A stretch of 64,000 nt of DNA from Primula veris (GCA_963682055.1 OY821740.1:14408814-14472813); one strand, 5' to 3'. Shown: positions 22,501-36,611, counted from the first letter of the stretch. Numbers and translations are program-made. Notes: generated by a model not told the origin, from the sequence alone.

Positions 22501-23052
22501 AATCAGACTGAAACGTTCATTCAAATTTACGAGGGTGAGAGGGCGATGACCAAAGACAACAATTTGCTTGGAAAATTCTCTCTCCACGGTATTCCTCCAG
22601 CCCCGAGGGGGTGCAGCTCAGTCAATATGTGTATGGCTATTGATGCGAATGGTATCTTGAATGTAACCACTGAGGACAAGATGACGGGAAATAAGATCAA
22701 GATGACAATTACAAATGATAAGGGGAGGTTGTCTAAGCAAGAGATAGAGAAGATGGTGCAGGAGGCCGAGAAGTACAAGTGGGAGGATGAGGAGCACAAG
22801 AAGAAGGTCGAGGCTAGAAATGCTTTGGAGAAATATGCATATAATATGAGGAGTTCGATTAGGAATAATGATAAGATAAGCATGAAGCTGAACATGGCCG
22901 ACAATAAGAAGATAGAGAAAGCGGTTCATGGGGCATTTCAGTGGTTGGAAAATAACTAGTTGCCGGAGGCTGATAAGTCTAAAGACAAGATGAAGGAGCT
23001 TGAGACAATATGTACCCCGATTATTACAAAGATAAACCAGACCTATGGATGA
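19506..23052 (+). pseudogene. HSP70 copy 3, pseudogene
   Basis: Exon 1 has lost its start and about the first 33 codons. Flank sequence (...TTTATTCACATA) joins directly to the [12 protein letters not shown] segment, and the exon ends at the usual donor at 19625. Exon 2 begins at 21393 but gains a G near 21411 and loses bases near 21456. A long intact stretch then covers the ATPase core ([19 protein letters not shown]). Premature TAG codons occur at 22060-22062, 22363-22365 and 22957-22959. The body aligns to the same terminal codons as copy 2. The intron carries a 941-bp solo LTR. Several independent lesions rule out a full chaperone. Confidence 0.93.
20002..20942 (+). mobile_element. solo LTR (941 bp) in the intron of HSP70 copy 3
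   Basis: The segment starts TGTTAGTATC and ends AATTTCA, with a perfect 5-bp target duplication GAAGC at 19997-20001 and 20943-20947. It contains a TATA box (TGTATAAATAG, near 20571) and, further on, the CCCCGGAGACGTAG word typical of plant LTR R/U5 regions. There is no internal coding sequence or second LTR, so unequal recombination between LTRs left a single copy. Confidence 0.88.
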
Positions 23053-26000
23053 TGATGCTCCCCTGGGCCCAAGTCCTAGAAGGTTGGCTAATTGATAAAC
23101 TTTTTCCGTGAAAGTTGTTCAGTCTATATTCCATCGTTTCAGCTATTTGTTCAGTTTATGCTTATTTTGTTTGTTTTCTAGTAGCAAGTTCGTTAGCTTT
23201 TACAAGTTCATTATTGCTAAACTGGAATATTGTACTGTGAAAAGTTTTCAAGTACTCTTCTACCATTAACTATGCAATATTTCATGGGTTGTAACTTGCG
23301 CCTTTGTTAGATATTCACTTGGAGTTTTGATTGTAGTTTCCATTGCTCGTTATTGTTTTTTTTTTTTAAATATACGAGAACTAATACTTAATAGAATAGC
23401 CATGCAATGTTCTGTGATGTTTAATCAATTGTTTTGGGGATAACTAAATTATAGTAGTCACTAATACACTTATATAGTTATATGTACAAACTCAACAAAA
23501 CCAAGAATTAGAACAATAGATTTTCCCTTATTGCTCAACGAAGCATGATAGTTCTATATAGCTTGTTTTAATTGCAAGAGCTTCTTTTCCACCAGGGGGC
23601 GTGTCGGCTTAATAAGTGGTATGGTAATGATAATGGAATATGTGCGCTACGAGGAGGTTCGACAGATGGGAGCTACAATGTTGGATATACGAAGTAAGTG
23701 GAAATTTTGACAAGTTCAGGGGTGGACTTTGTGGGTTTGGTAGTGGGTTGAGCATAAATAACTACGAGTTTTATAATGGGTTCGGCAGGAGTAACGGTGG
23801 GTGTGTGAGGGGTGACATGTGGAAAAGCACTGGATGCTAACATCGACAGACTCGCCACTCTTCCTCCATAAATTTTGACATCCTCATCCCCACAAAACCT
23901 TGAGTATGAGAAATTGGGGGGGTGAGACCCACCCGACCGCTGAACCTCCTCGTTGTCACCCACACATGTCATAAGTAGGTAAGACAAAATCTCATTTTGA
24001 CTTGTTTAGCACAAACGCATCAATTACCCTAATTTTTTCTTGTACGAGCGAGCACTACCTCTTCCTATTCCAATCTCTTATCCATAATGTGAGGAGCCAA
24101 ATGAAATTTTAACATAAAAAAAAATGCTATATGGACTTTCTCAAAACAATCCTCAAACAAAGGAACCAAATGTGTTGGTAGCATATTCCCCATAATAGAG
24201 AAACCAAAAATGTTCCTCATTTTTTATTTACATTAGTTAATAGGAATAATTATCAACAACAAGAGAGAGAAACAAAGTAAAAGTAAAAATAAAAATGAGC
24301 AAATCTATATAAGAAAGAAAGTTTTTTAAGTAAATCTAAAATTGTTATCCATAACAAAAAATGAGTAGTATTCTTTTATATTTAGAGAAAGTAAAGAGCA
24401 AGCTGTAGTGCTTGATCTAACTATCACAAATTTACTTTTTTAGGTTAACAATCTAGTTTTATACCATTTTCGGCTTAAGTATTTTGACATATCAGTCAAA
24501 AGTAACCATATTGTTTATTATATTTTAGTAAACTTTCTCAACCGACATTTATTTTTAATTCTACCAAATTTTTTCTGCTCATATATTTCAATACTCAAGA
24601 TTGAGCTTCTAGATTCCATGTATATAAGAAGACGATTAGGTGAAAGTTAATACAAGCCGAGTATTGCGACCGATACATTTGTAAAATTTTCACAAAATAA
24701 GGAAGCAAGGTCATATACACCCAAATGATTTCTAATACTTAAGTTTGGGGAAAAATATTCAAATGATGTCCGGATATATTAGATTTTAACGTTTTGATAT
24801 CCAACTTAATTTTTTTCTATTTTGGTATTCAATTTATACATTTTCACTCCTAATTGGTATCAAATTAACACACTTTCTAATTTGGTAGGTAACCAATACG
24901 TTTTCATTCCAATTAAGTGAATCATCTCACATGTCGTTATCGGTTTTACACTCATATTAAGTCTCCATTACTTAGTATGCTTAAGCTAATAATGTTGAAA
25001 TACTGAAGGTGGGTTGACTTCCTTAATTGTAGTAAAAATATATAAGTTAAGTATTAAATTAGAAAATGTGTTAGATTGAATATCACATTACTAAAGTCTA
25101 ATAAATTGGGTATCATTTTAACAATTTTATTTTGTAAGTAGATTTATACTTTATACTTTGACATACGAGGACTAAGTTGACTTAATAGCACTATATGCTC
25201 ATAGGAAGGGTAATTTCACGGGTTTCAACCCGACCTGATCCGTCGTGGGTCAGGTAAAAGTGTAATTTTATTCGGATCGGGTCGAATTTAAATAAGTAAA
25301 AATGCAACTTAAAAAGTGTAATATAAACTCTCATCATTCTATTTCTCTCATATACATTAAACTATTTCTCCTACAATAATAGAGAGCGTATATTTAAATG
25401 GGTAAAAATACAATTTAACGCACTCTCTCTTCTCTCTCATGTAAATTAAACTATCTCTTCTATAATTTAAATGAGTAAAAATACAACTTAAAATCCGTAA
25501 TTTAAGACTCTTTCCCTTTTATCTCTATCATATAAATTAAACTCTCTCATATAGTAATATATAACATATATTTCGGTGGGTTTATTAAAAAAATCTTATA
25601 TATAATTAATTTATTAATTATTGAAACAATATTTTATGATAAATGTGAATGAAATTTATTCATGTTAATTGATATACATTTATATTACATTTTTACATAT
25701 ATCAATGTTTTAATTTACGAAATTAATGAGCACAAATTAATTTAATAAACATGAAAATATTAAAAAGAAAATTGTAAAATTTAAATAACTAAATTAATAT
25801 GAAAGTCTATTTAATGTCACATTAGTATTTATATATTATCTTTTTAAATCAAATGATATTTTACTTTACTATATGTGTTTTTAACAAATTCTCTTCCAAT
25901 TCTTGACATTTATAAGGTTTATTTTTCAAACGAAAAAAAAAATGTTATAAAAAACTGATCAAATAGATCGAATCGGATCAAATAAATAAAAATACAAATT

Positions 26001-26300
26001 TATAAATGAGTCGGTCGGATTGTGAATGATGAGGTCTGAGATCCTATGTTATACTCGTCTAACAGTATATCAATATAAGTTTACTTCTTGTAAATTCAAA
26101 GTACTACTGTACTGGAGTGTACTAATTTCTAAAGAGAGAAAACAAATGTTTTGAGTTTTGGGTACAATTGCAAAAATAAAAGGTTATGATAAATATAATA
26201 TAAATTACAAAAAGAAGGACAAATTAAAGTCAAAACGACAAACATCTTTCTTTTTCCTTTTCAATAAACACTTCCGTACCCGTATCTTCTATTTTGGCTC
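23053..26300. other. intergenic DNA between HSP70 copies 3 and 4
   Basis: 23053-23590 is the duplicated 3' flank. 23600-24010 is less AT-rich; its short frames match no family I know, and its start (GGCTTAATAAGTGG) resembles Harbinger-type MITE ends, though no matching end was found. 24100-26050 is AT-rich, with several paraphrased copies of a word like AATTTGGTA(T)C that suggest old repeat debris. From about 26080 the duplicated 5' flank of copy 4 begins. Confidence 0.45.
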
Positions 26301-27720
26301 CAATATTTAACATTCAGAAGAAGAAAAAACTGGGTCCTCCTCCTAGCAAAAAAATCAAAGATCTTTCATATTATCTCTCATCTATTATATATTTATATGT
26401 GTATTAATATTTCCATCTTTTTATTTATTTACTGTTTTATAGTTCTAATCCATGTATGCTTGTTAATTTAAACATTTTTATACAGTATTTTGTTAAGGTA
26501 CCATTTCTTGTGTGCATATTATAATCTCTTCATCTTAATAACTCACCTGCTTTTTATTCCAAGGAAAATTTATTATTTTCATTTTAAAAAATGACGATGA
26601 CATTGATTATTAATGGATTTACTTCGGTGTTGGTTATTATTAAAAAAATAAATTGTTTTCAGTTTCTGGGGTTTAAACTTTAAAGACTGCTTTTAGCTTA
26701 TGCAAGAAAAAATGATACTTAATTAATTTGAAGTAGTATAATTTTAAAAGAAATTTTAACTTAACATACTAATATAAGTGGTATTTATTTATATTATCGT
26801 ATTATTCTCCTAAACAAATACTATTTGTACATTTTTTATATTATATATTTTACACTATGTATTTTAGATGATCTCTTGGAGATTAAAATTGGTAAAATGG
26901 ACGTGTATTTGAAATGATATGTTGTAAGGGGGTTATACACAATATGTAAAATAGAATAAGGGGTATGATGATGTAAAACAGATGATCACTTTAGATGATC
27001 TGTTATACACAATGTGTATGCTGCTGCTGCATGTCCTTTCTTTTAAGAGCTTTGGCTCGATTTATGAATATATTTGTAATGCTATTTATAGTTTTAGTTG
27101 GTAGGTTTTCTTTTCTAGTTTGAGTTTCTTTTTATAGTTTTTGTTTTGTTTTGTTTAAGTTAGTATTCTCTGTGTATGCTACTGTATGTCCTTTTCTTTT
27201 TCATTTTGTTCTTTTCTAATAAAACCCTATTAGTGATTTAGTTCAAAGAAAAAGATCCCATCTTTGATTTATGATCTACTGTGGTCTACTAATCAGGTTT
27301 CAATCACTACAAGTGTAAGCATTAACTTATATTATTCACATTATGCTCAGAGTTAATTGAAGAAATTATAAATTAAATCAAAGCTTAAGGCACTGCCTCA
27401 TTCACACAGTTGGCCACAAAGTGGCGAATTTCCAAAGAGTCGCACATTAAGTTTATTCACATAACCGGATAATAAATTATGTGTTACATTATTATACCAG
27501 TTGTAGTTAAGATGAAATATTTAAGTTTCAGATTTTTACATGTCTAAACACATACAAAGAACAACTAATCCAAGTAACTTTTTTTTATAAGCAACTAATC
27601 CAAGTAACTATTTGTTTAATGGAAATCGTGGTTTTTAGTGCCTTATAAGATGAGTGATTCACGTAGTCGAAGTCCCCTTAATAGCCTTATTGCAAACCTT
27701 ACAATGAGCAAAACTTTTGT

Positions 27721-27793
27721 AATCACATTAAATAACAATGTTTGAAAAGGAATAACAATGTTTAACTAGTTTACTAATCACATTAAATAGCAA
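27721..27793. repeat. short direct duplication just upstream of the HSP70 copy 4 start
   Basis: TAATCACATTAAATA occurs twice, followed by ACAATG the first time and GCAATGG, the real start, the second, about 54 bp apart. Copy 1 has a single unit in this position. The duplicated ATG (27738) opens only a short frame. Confidence 0.6.
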
Positions 27794-30676
27794 TGGCAGG
27801 CACAGGGGAATTAGGTCCGGCAATAGGAATAGATTTGGGGACAACATATTCGTGTGTTGGTGTTTGGCAGCATGATCGTGTCGAAATCATAATTAATGAT
27901 CAAGGAGAAAGAATAACTTCGTCCTATGTTGGTTTTACGGACTCCCAGAGGCTTATTGGAGATGCTGCTAAGAACCAAGTTGCCAGGAACCCCATCAACA
28001 CTGTCTTTGGTAACTTTTCTATTTTAGTATTTGTAATGATTACTGTCTGGTTGCATCTTATAAGGTTATTATTTAGTAGAACTGAAAATATACTGTTTAA
28101 TGTATCTTCTATAGGCGTTGCTTAAGAAAGAATAATTCTTTTTTTTATTTGGAGTAGTAGTGAAATTTAATTTGGCAGTAGAGTAAATTTAAAATATATG
28201 TTTATGATAAAGTACAAAAAATCATATATTTTTAAAAAGTAAGTATATCTTCAAGAAGAAGAAAAAAAATCTTAAAAGTGTAACCATATAACATATGTTA
28301 CTTTTGTATAGTAGTAAATATTAGAAAAACAAAGGCAACCACACAAGTGCATTGACATTGTAGTGTTTACAAACTTATAAGAGAAGTTGCAAGTTGCAAT
28401 TATGTCAAAGAGAAGCCTCTATCAGGATTCAGTTACTATTTACAGTAATCACATGGTGCGCGACTGCACGAGATCCCAAATTCAGAAACGCACATAAAAA
28501 AGAAACAATGATTTTTAGTCATATAAAATAAGACATTTTGTGATGATGTAGACCAAAGCTATGACAGTTGAAATAAATAACCAAACGAGTTGCACGGTGT
28601 CTTCCGGTGTTTTGGGACACCTCTCTTCATAACATGTTTCTTCAGATTCTCAAGTTTAGTAAAGAGTTTCCCAATGTGTTTTCATGTATTATTTCAATTC
28701 CTATGTTTAAGTCAATAATAATATAAAACAAACTAACAAATGTCGTCGATAAAAATTGTAGATCGGACCTTAGACTTATGTGCATTAGAACTTTGAAAAG
28801 GAGATAACAATTTATCTTTTGGTTGCAATATGTAATGGAGAGCCTTTTATCAATCTTCCTCTTTATTGGAACCTACAAGTTATCAAGTTCTGTTGTCGAA
28901 AGTAAATTATCAAAATAACTTTGTTGCGATCTTCTTGAGACAGTTTTTTTTTCACTTTTTAGAAATGTTTGCATCTGAACTCTAATACTCTATGCGTTCT
29001 ATGTCATATTATGATTAGCAGATATGAAACGGTTGATCGGTAGGAGGTTCAGTGATGCATCAGTTCAAAGCGATATTAAACTGTGGCCATTCAGAGTTGT
29101 TGCTGGCCCTAGCAACTGGCCTATGATCTTGGTCAACTACAAGGGTGAAGAGAAGCAGTTTGCGGCTCAGGAAATCTCATCAATGGTTCTCACAAAAATG
29201 AAAGAAATTGCAGAAGCTTACCTCGGCTTGAACGTTAAAAACGCTGTTGTCACTGTCCCTGCATACTTCAACGACTCACAGCGTCAAGCTACTAAAGATG
29301 CTGGAGTAATTGCTGGTCTAAATGTCATGCGTATCATCAACGAACCCACAGCAGATGCAATTGCTTATGGCTTGGATAAAAAAGGCACATATATTGGAGA
29401 AAAGAATATTTTTATTTTCGATCTTGGTGGGGGCACTTTTGATGTTTCCCTTGTGACTATTGAAGATGGAATGTTTGAGGTAAAGGCCGTCGCTGGTGAT
29501 ACTCACCTTGGGGGAGAGGATTTCGATAACCGGTTGGTGAATCATTTCGTTCAGGAGTTTAAGAAAAAGCACAAAAAGAAGGATATTACTGGGAACCCTA
29601 AGGCTTTAAGGAGGTTGAGATCTTCGTGTGAAAAGGCAAAGAGGATACTCTCATCCACTACTGAAACCACTATAGAGATTGAATGTTTATTTGAAGGGGT
29701 AGACTTTTCCTCGACCATCACTCGTGCCAAATTTGAGGAGATTAATATGGATCTATTCCAAAAGTGTATGGAGACCGTTAAGAAGTGTCTTGGGGATGCT
29801 AAAATGGACAAAAGCATTATCCATGATGTTGTCCTTGTTGGTGGCTCCTCTAGGATTCCTCAAGTCCAGTCTCTTTTGCAAGACTTTTTCAACGGAAAAG
29901 AGCTTTGCAAGAGCATCAATCCTGATGAAGCTGTTGCCTATGGTGCAGCGGTCCAAGCTGCAATCCTTAGTGGCGAGGGTAATCAGATGGGTTTGCAAGA
30001 CATGGTGCTTCTTGATGTCACCCCTCTCTCTCTTGGCGTAGGGACACATGGAGGCGTGATGACTTTTGTGATCCCAAGGAACACCACTATCCCAACAACA
30101 AGAGATGAAATCTTAGATACAGTTTTAGACAATCAGACTAGTATGAAAATATCAGTTCACGAGGGTGAGAGGGCGATGTTCAAAGACAACAATTTGCTTG
30201 GAGAATTCTATCTCAACGGTATTCCTCCAGCCCCGAGGGGGTGCGAATTAGTCAATATTTGTTTTGCCATTGATGCGAATGGTATCTTGAATGTAACTGA
30301 AGAGAACAAGACTACGGGACATAAGAACAAGATGACAATTACAAATGATAAGGGGAGGTTGTCTAAGGAAGAGATAGAGAAGATGGTGCAGGAGGCTGAG
30401 AAGTACAAGTGGGAGGATGAGGAGCACAAGAAGAAGGTCGAGGCTAGAAATGGTTTGGAGAAATACGCATATAATACGAGGAGTTCGATTCAGAATAATG
30501 ATAAGATAAGCTCAAAGATGAACATGGCTGATAAAAAGAAGATAGAAGATGCGATTCATGGGGTGTTTCAGTGGTTAGAAAATAACCAGTTGGCGGATGC
30601 TGACGAGTGTGAGGACAAGATGAAGGAGCTTGAGACCATATGTACCCCGATTATTGCAAATACATACCAGACTTAG
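27793..30676 (+). CDS. HSP70 copy 4, cytosolic-type HSP70 chaperone lacking EEVD
   Basis: Exons 27793-28009 and 29022-30676 join in phase 1 at the standard site (TTTG/GTAACT...TAGCAG/AT). The product is about 623 residues. DLGTTYS (14-20), DLGGGTFD (206-213), a GGSSRIP loop and a linker DMVLLDVTP (near 398; usual form DLLLLDVTP) are visible, then a full substrate-binding domain and lid. It ends ...TYQT because TAT became TAG, three codons before the stop used by copy 2. Odd changes include an aspartate in the NEPTAAA helix (residue 184, NEPTADA) and a tryptophan near 105 in SNWPM. The splice sites and frame are intact, so it may be translated, but relaxed positions and a weaker promoter hint at decay. 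No EEVD, so HOP or CHIP binding is not expected. Confidence 0.85.
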
Positions 30677-31590
30677 GGATAATGATGCTCCCCTGGGACC
30701 CAAGTTTTAGAAGGTGGACCAAGTGAGAGGCTTTTTTTGTTGAAACTTGGTCGGTCTATTCGTTTCAGCTAAGTTTTTTAGTTTATGCTGTTTTTGTTTG
30801 GTTTCTCGCTGTAAATTCAGCTAGCTTCTACAAGTGCATTAGTGTTAAACTAATATCATGTTTCATTTGAGAATTTAAACTGTGGAATGTTTTTTCAGTA
30901 CTCTTCCACTATGAAGTGTGCAATGTTCCGTGGGTTATAATTTCAACCTTTGTTAGATATTCACGTGGAGTTTCGATTGTAGTTTCCATTCCTCTTTATT
31001 GTTTATATAAAAATGTAAACACATTTGTAGAAATAATAGGAGAACTAGTAATGCATTGGTCTGAAATGTAGTCAATTGTTTTTTGGGGTAACTAATTTAT
31101 AGTAGCTACTTCAATACATTTAGACGTACAAACTCAACAAAAACAAGAATTATAACAAATTTTCCCTAGTTGTGGTAGCCATTCAATACACTTATATACA
31201 CTTGTATGTATTTAGTTTCTTTTACACGCCTTTTATTTTAGTACTTATGTTTACATCTCCCTGGATTTTAACTGTTTGTCTAAAATTTTCGGCGTAATAA
31301 ATTAACATCATAAGTTGAGAACAGAAGAATTCTGTGTTTTTTGTGTTTTCCACAATCTAGAAATAGTTTTCCCTTGTACGGTGTTTGTGATAACCTAAGT
31401 ACATAATATTCTTGCTTTTGAACTTTCTTGTTAGGATCGGAAATAATTTATTTTCATGTTCAAAACTAGGAAAGGGTTGTTCTTTTGGCTGGGTATTAAG
31501 ACATTGTCAGTCGTCACTCTGCTTGAGTAAATAATCAATAACCACCACCTGTAAGCTAAGTTATATCTTGATAATTTGCAATTATCAGTT
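30677..31590. other. 3' flank of HSP70 copy 4, distal end of the duplicated unit
   Basis: Non-coding sequence aligning with the flanks of copies 1-3. It includes the out-of-frame tail relic (30669-30715) and the empty CTTCAATAC site used above to prove two insertions elsewhere in the array. Confidence 0.6.
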
Positions 31591-34500
31591 ATTAATGTAT
31601 TTTAACTGATTTTGTTAGAAAGGTATGTTTTTAGCAATTAGCAACACATAATGTAAAAGTTTGAATATTCAGTAGAGTGATAATTTTGTTCGCATAATGT
31701 GCTTATTAGAGATGGGTTAGGCGTTGTAGACAATATTAGATTGGCTTCATGAGGACCTCTATGCTTGAATTTCTTTTACTGTCAACTCGACCTCCAAAGG
31801 AGACTTAACACAACCCCGCACATTGTGTGGGAATCCTTATACTAGCATATAAATAGAGGGACTTTTTTTCTGTTAAGCAGACCATGTCTGCTTTGGTCTA
31901 AAGCTAGAACTGTCCTGTTATGATGCACAACCTACTTTTACGTTCGCTCTTTTTTACTAGTTTCATTGGTCTATATCTGTACTATAAAAAAAAAGGCAGT
32001 TTGCAATGCCAGTTTAGGATCACTGTGATAGATCGCTTTCAATTTATTTTCTCCATAGCAAGAAAAAGCAGGGATGCATGCTCACCGTGTAAGAAAATAC
32101 AGGTAAAGTTTCAAATTTTGTAAACTTTGTTATTGGGGTGGGGTTATTATCAATTTTCTATGGCATGTTATCAGATTGAATTGGAATTGTTATTTTATAT
32201 TTGTAGTTCGATTTTTGACTTGTGAATAAATACGGGAGTCTGAAGAAGCAAAACCAAAAACAGAGAAATTTCGTCCATTTCATCTTCATTTGCAGTATAT
32301 GAATTTTTACTCTTTAACCGGTTATTGTGTTTTAGTTTCTCAATTATGTGGTGGGTCTTTCTGTTTCTTTTATTGCTTTAGCAAACTAGGTTGCATTGGT
32401 AGAATTTAAGGAATAATTTTGCCGTTTGAGCTTAGATTCAGCATAGATTCGTATGATAAACTCTGGAGACATGCATGCTTTATCAAGCTCTATTAACAAT
32501 CACACATGTCAGGAAGAATTAATTGGTTATATGATTTCATTTAGGGAATATTGGGGTCGATAAGGTTATATTGTGTAAAGCTGTGACGGTTAATTGACTT
32601 GGTTTCGTTATAGTTTAGTGGTTACACTCGAGATCGATAGGCGAATCTGTATCTCGAGGTTATACAGCTAAATGGCGGGTTAGAAAAAGAATTGATCATT
32701 TGGTGTTTATGATTTGCATATATGTAAGATGAAAGTTGTCTTTGAATGGATTTAATTTTGATGCATTTTTTCTCTAATTCTGTGATTACACGTTATTTTG
32801 ATGTCTTTTATCTGTGTTGGTCCTCAAAAAATAGCAAGAAATATAAGAAAAGGAAATGATTTCTTTGTACTTTTGTGTGTTTCCCATTTGAGAATTTTAT
32901 AATTTTACATGAATTTGATTAATTTTAGATCTGTTTGACGGTTGTATGTTGGAAACACATAAATATAAAGAAAGTAGTTACATCAGTCAAAATAATCTAC
33001 TTTCTATATGAGTATTGAGCAGTGATACTATTGTATTTTTGATTTGCATTACACAAATTTTAATTTGAAGTATTTTTACAAAAAAGTGTCCAAGTTGATA
33101 TATATATATATATATATAGAATAGGTAAAGAAATGAATTGCATACAAATTCATTCTGTTGACATGTCACAGTATACAAATTACACTCATTATCAACAACA
33201 TATTAGTAAAATAATAATGTAGCTTCCATACAAATCTCTTTCAATACAAATTGCATATTATTTGATAATTCCGATAAGTTGTATGTCTCAATTTGTCTGG
33301 CTCATTAGTTTTATTGGAGTAATGAGCTCTTCAAGATATAACTTTCTTATGAAACTATGTAAGACAATTCTACTTGTATAACTTCACCCCAAAAGGAGCC
33401 CAAGAAGCTTATTGTGGAAACCTGTGAGTCTGTGACTAATCGTACTAAGATGAAGCAAAACCGATGAAACATTGAATGGATCATCGGTGAGACTCGCCAA
33501 AGAGTGAATATCAAAAGGAATTGCATCCAGACAATTAATCAGGACCACCTTATCACTTTTAGGTTGCATGTGTTAAAATCGTCTTTCAATTTTTTTGTTT
33601 ACCTTTTAGTTTTCTTCAATTTGAAGCTAGAGTTGATGTGGTGTTTTCTGGACATGTTCATGCTTACGAACGTTTTTAGAGTCTAACTAATCAAATACAT
33701 CTAGACGTACGTACCCAATTTATTATAAAAAATGAATTTTCTTGTAGTGCTTGTGTTCTACTTCTACTCCATGACTCCATATAGCTAGCATGCCAAGTCA
33801 AGCTATATATGCTAAAAACAATGTCTCAATGGTCTCTTTGGACGAGTTTAGCGATGTAATGTTGTTACGTTACATGCTAGCTCACATCACATATCAACGC
33901 TCTCTATTAGTACTATGGTTTTAAGCTTTTTTTATTGGACCCCCGGTTTATTGGACCCCCGGACTGTAACTTAAAAAAGTTTCGATTCAAGATTTCTATT
34001 TAAAAAATCTTGTAAAAGTTGTCATATGACGAATATTATGTAATATTAATTCCGCAACCAAACGATCAGATGAGAGGAGGCCAAAGAGTCCTAGACCCAT
34101 ACACTGATCCATCTCATAAAAAATGGGTCAATAGCCTTCATTATAACCCGGTCCAGTTACAGGCCCAAAATCAATTAGGTCAGAAAATCACCTCTATATG
34201 TCTTGCATAGACATTAAGAACAGCTCTCTCCTTATATCTGCTACAACATACATTCATCTCTCTCATATATACTATATATTTATTTCTACAGATGTTTTTT
34301 ATTTAGAAGAAGAATTCTTTTTGGTGTCTTTTCTTTATGGGTAAAAAATTATCTTTTGATGTGTGTAGATAGATAAATAATTATGCTTGATGGGTTTTTT
34401 TTGTGTGTTGATTGACAAATAATATTTTTTCTTTGGTAATTTTTTGATGTGCAGATAATTATTTATTTTGATGTTTTTTGGATGGGTTGATAAATATATA

Positions 34501-35578
34501 CAATTTTTAAAGTTAAGAATGATAGGTAAGCAATTATGTATTGATGTTTTTTTTGTGTATATAGATAAATAATCGTGCTTAATGGTTTTTTTGATATGTT
34601 GATTGATAAAGTGAATTTTTTGATGTGTTTTTGAATGGGTTGATAAATTTCTAATATTTTTGTAATGTTAAGAATGATGAAAATCACCGTACTGCAAACG
34701 CAGCATCTTACGATGCGATGAGCGGCAATTTCCACACGAGATTTCTGACTTTCTTTTATTTATTTATCTATTTTTAGTTTTATAGTTTATAAGTAGATCC
34801 TAAGGCAGATAATGCAATGAATAGAGAGATTTTGAGCTCCATTATCAGCTTAATTGTTGATTTTGTGAAACTCAATTGATTTATCTCTCTATTCTAATTT
34901 ATTTAGGATCTTACAACAATATATTCAAGGCATCTCAGAAAACCAATTGTTTCTTATTCTATGAGCTCTTGGCTCGCTACGATGCCTACATTGTGTTACT
35001 CTGGTAATAAATTGCTTGTTTTCTGGATGTTTAATTCTGATTTGTGATGCATTTTATTTCGATGTGTGATTTTAAAAAAAGAATTCTCAAATGTTTCTGT
35101 GAAATAGGTTGGAGGGTTTTAGGCAGAAATAGTTTAACTAAAGCCTAATCTCGCTTAATTATATTTTGCTCAACAACTTAATCCTGCTTATTCATTTTGG
35201 CACCTAAGCTCAAAGTTCTGTGTAGCCATTGCAATTTTTGGTAATTTAAGTGAAAGAAAATGCCAGATATCAGTCCTTGAATTTAAGAAAATTTCCAAAT
35301 CATTACTGGTAATGTACTTGGTTACATTTTAACAAACAAATTGAATATGCTACTTCAATTTTCTGGGAATCATCATTAGTAAGTAGGAACATAATTCATT
35401 ATTGTGGTACTTGTTAAAGTCTGAAGACTTGGGACTACTATACATTTCAGATGTCTTGCACCAATTACTATCAACTTTGAGCTCTTATATCTAATTTATC
35501 AGATTTATTGTCTTTCATAGAAGAATGTGGATCCTTCTACTTATAACCGAGTAGTGAGATTGTAGTAATGGATCTTGG
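31591..35578. other. AT-rich intergenic sequence without a supported gene
   Basis: A good TATA-like word (GCATATAAATAGAGGG) sits at 31843-31858 with no open frame after it. A (TA)n tract lies at 33095-33117. The word TATTGGACCCCCGG is directly repeated at 33936-33962. Open frames are short and lack codon bias. Apart from the repeat at 34356-34680 I see nothing else. Confidence 0.4.
34356..34680. repeat. degenerate tandem duplication, about 180-bp unit
   Basis: Two successive blocks share, in order, AGATAAATAAT, GCTTAATGG/GCTTGATGG, GTTGATTGA, GGGTTGATAAAT and GTTAAGAATGAT. They are T-rich and non-coding, with many differences between the units. Confidence 0.5.
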
Positions 35579-35889
35579 CAGGGCTGGTCCGGCCCCTTTG
35601 TACATCTAAGTCATAATTTTTAGTGTGCCTTTTTTATTTCGAAAAAATTCACAAGTTACCCAAAGAAAAAAACTACACAAATTATAAAATCAAAACTCTT
35701 GTTGCAATAAAATAAAAGTCTTTTACCTTACACAAAATATACCATCAGATAACAAAGGTTCTTCCCTTATTATTATAAGGGAGCAAAACGATTTATTTAT
35801 GATATTTTTTATTATTTTTTATTTTTATATATTCGGGGACTGGTGCCTAAGCTATCTGTCTTATTTGACTTACCCTTAAACCGGCCTTG
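35579..35889. mobile_element. hAT-type MITE (311 bp)
   Basis: The left end CAGGGCTGGTCCGG and the right end reverse-complemented CAAGGCCGGTTTAAG form imperfect inverted repeats. The flanks GATCTTGG (35571-35578) and GGGCTTGG (35890-35897) agree at 6 of 8 positions, as expected for an aged 8-bp duplication. No coding sequence. Confidence 0.65.
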
Positions 35890-36420
35890 GGGCTTGGTGT
35901 GGAAACTTGATACTCTAATTCAACGAAGAAACCATGACTGTTATCGTAAAAAATTAATCATGAACATTTCTGGTTTGAGTTTAACAAAATTGATGAGAAG
36001 TAGAGTAAATTCTGAGAAACCTTAAGGCCTTGTTTGGCGGAGTATTAACAGTCCCGGGACATGGTGTCCAAGGGGTATTCTGAAAGTAGTGTTGGACTAT
36101 TAATAAGTTCAATTAGTCATATTGTGTGATTGTTTGGTTATCCATAGTATTTGTGTTAGAATGTGATGTTTGTTTGCAAGATTACATATTCCATGGTACT
36201 AATATGTAATACTTATTGTTCTATCCTTTTGCAATATTTGTTAAAAGTATGTTAATTAAGAAAATAGAAAGTAAAATGTTACTTTTTTTGGTTTAGTTAA
36301 TCATGTAAAAAGATATTCACACAACTTTGTCACTCCTTTACACACTCCCTGTATAATAATATATTTTTGTTAAAAAATACATTTTTATTCCTTCAAATAT
36401 ACATGTATGCATTGTGTGAG

Positions 36421-36455
<35 letters not shown>

Positions 36456-36558
36456 TAATACCAGATTTAATAATTTTTCTTATTTTTAATTAATATTTAA
36501 ATTTAGGGTAGTCTCAACTAGGGTTCTACTATATTTTTATTTGGGTTTTCAGTAGGCT

Positions 36559-36611
<53 letters not shown>

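Noticed and set aside
32600..32670. tRNA-like A-box (TAGTTTAGTGGTTA)
   Set aside because: No B-box GGTTCGA at the right distance and no cloverleaf; judged chance similarity.
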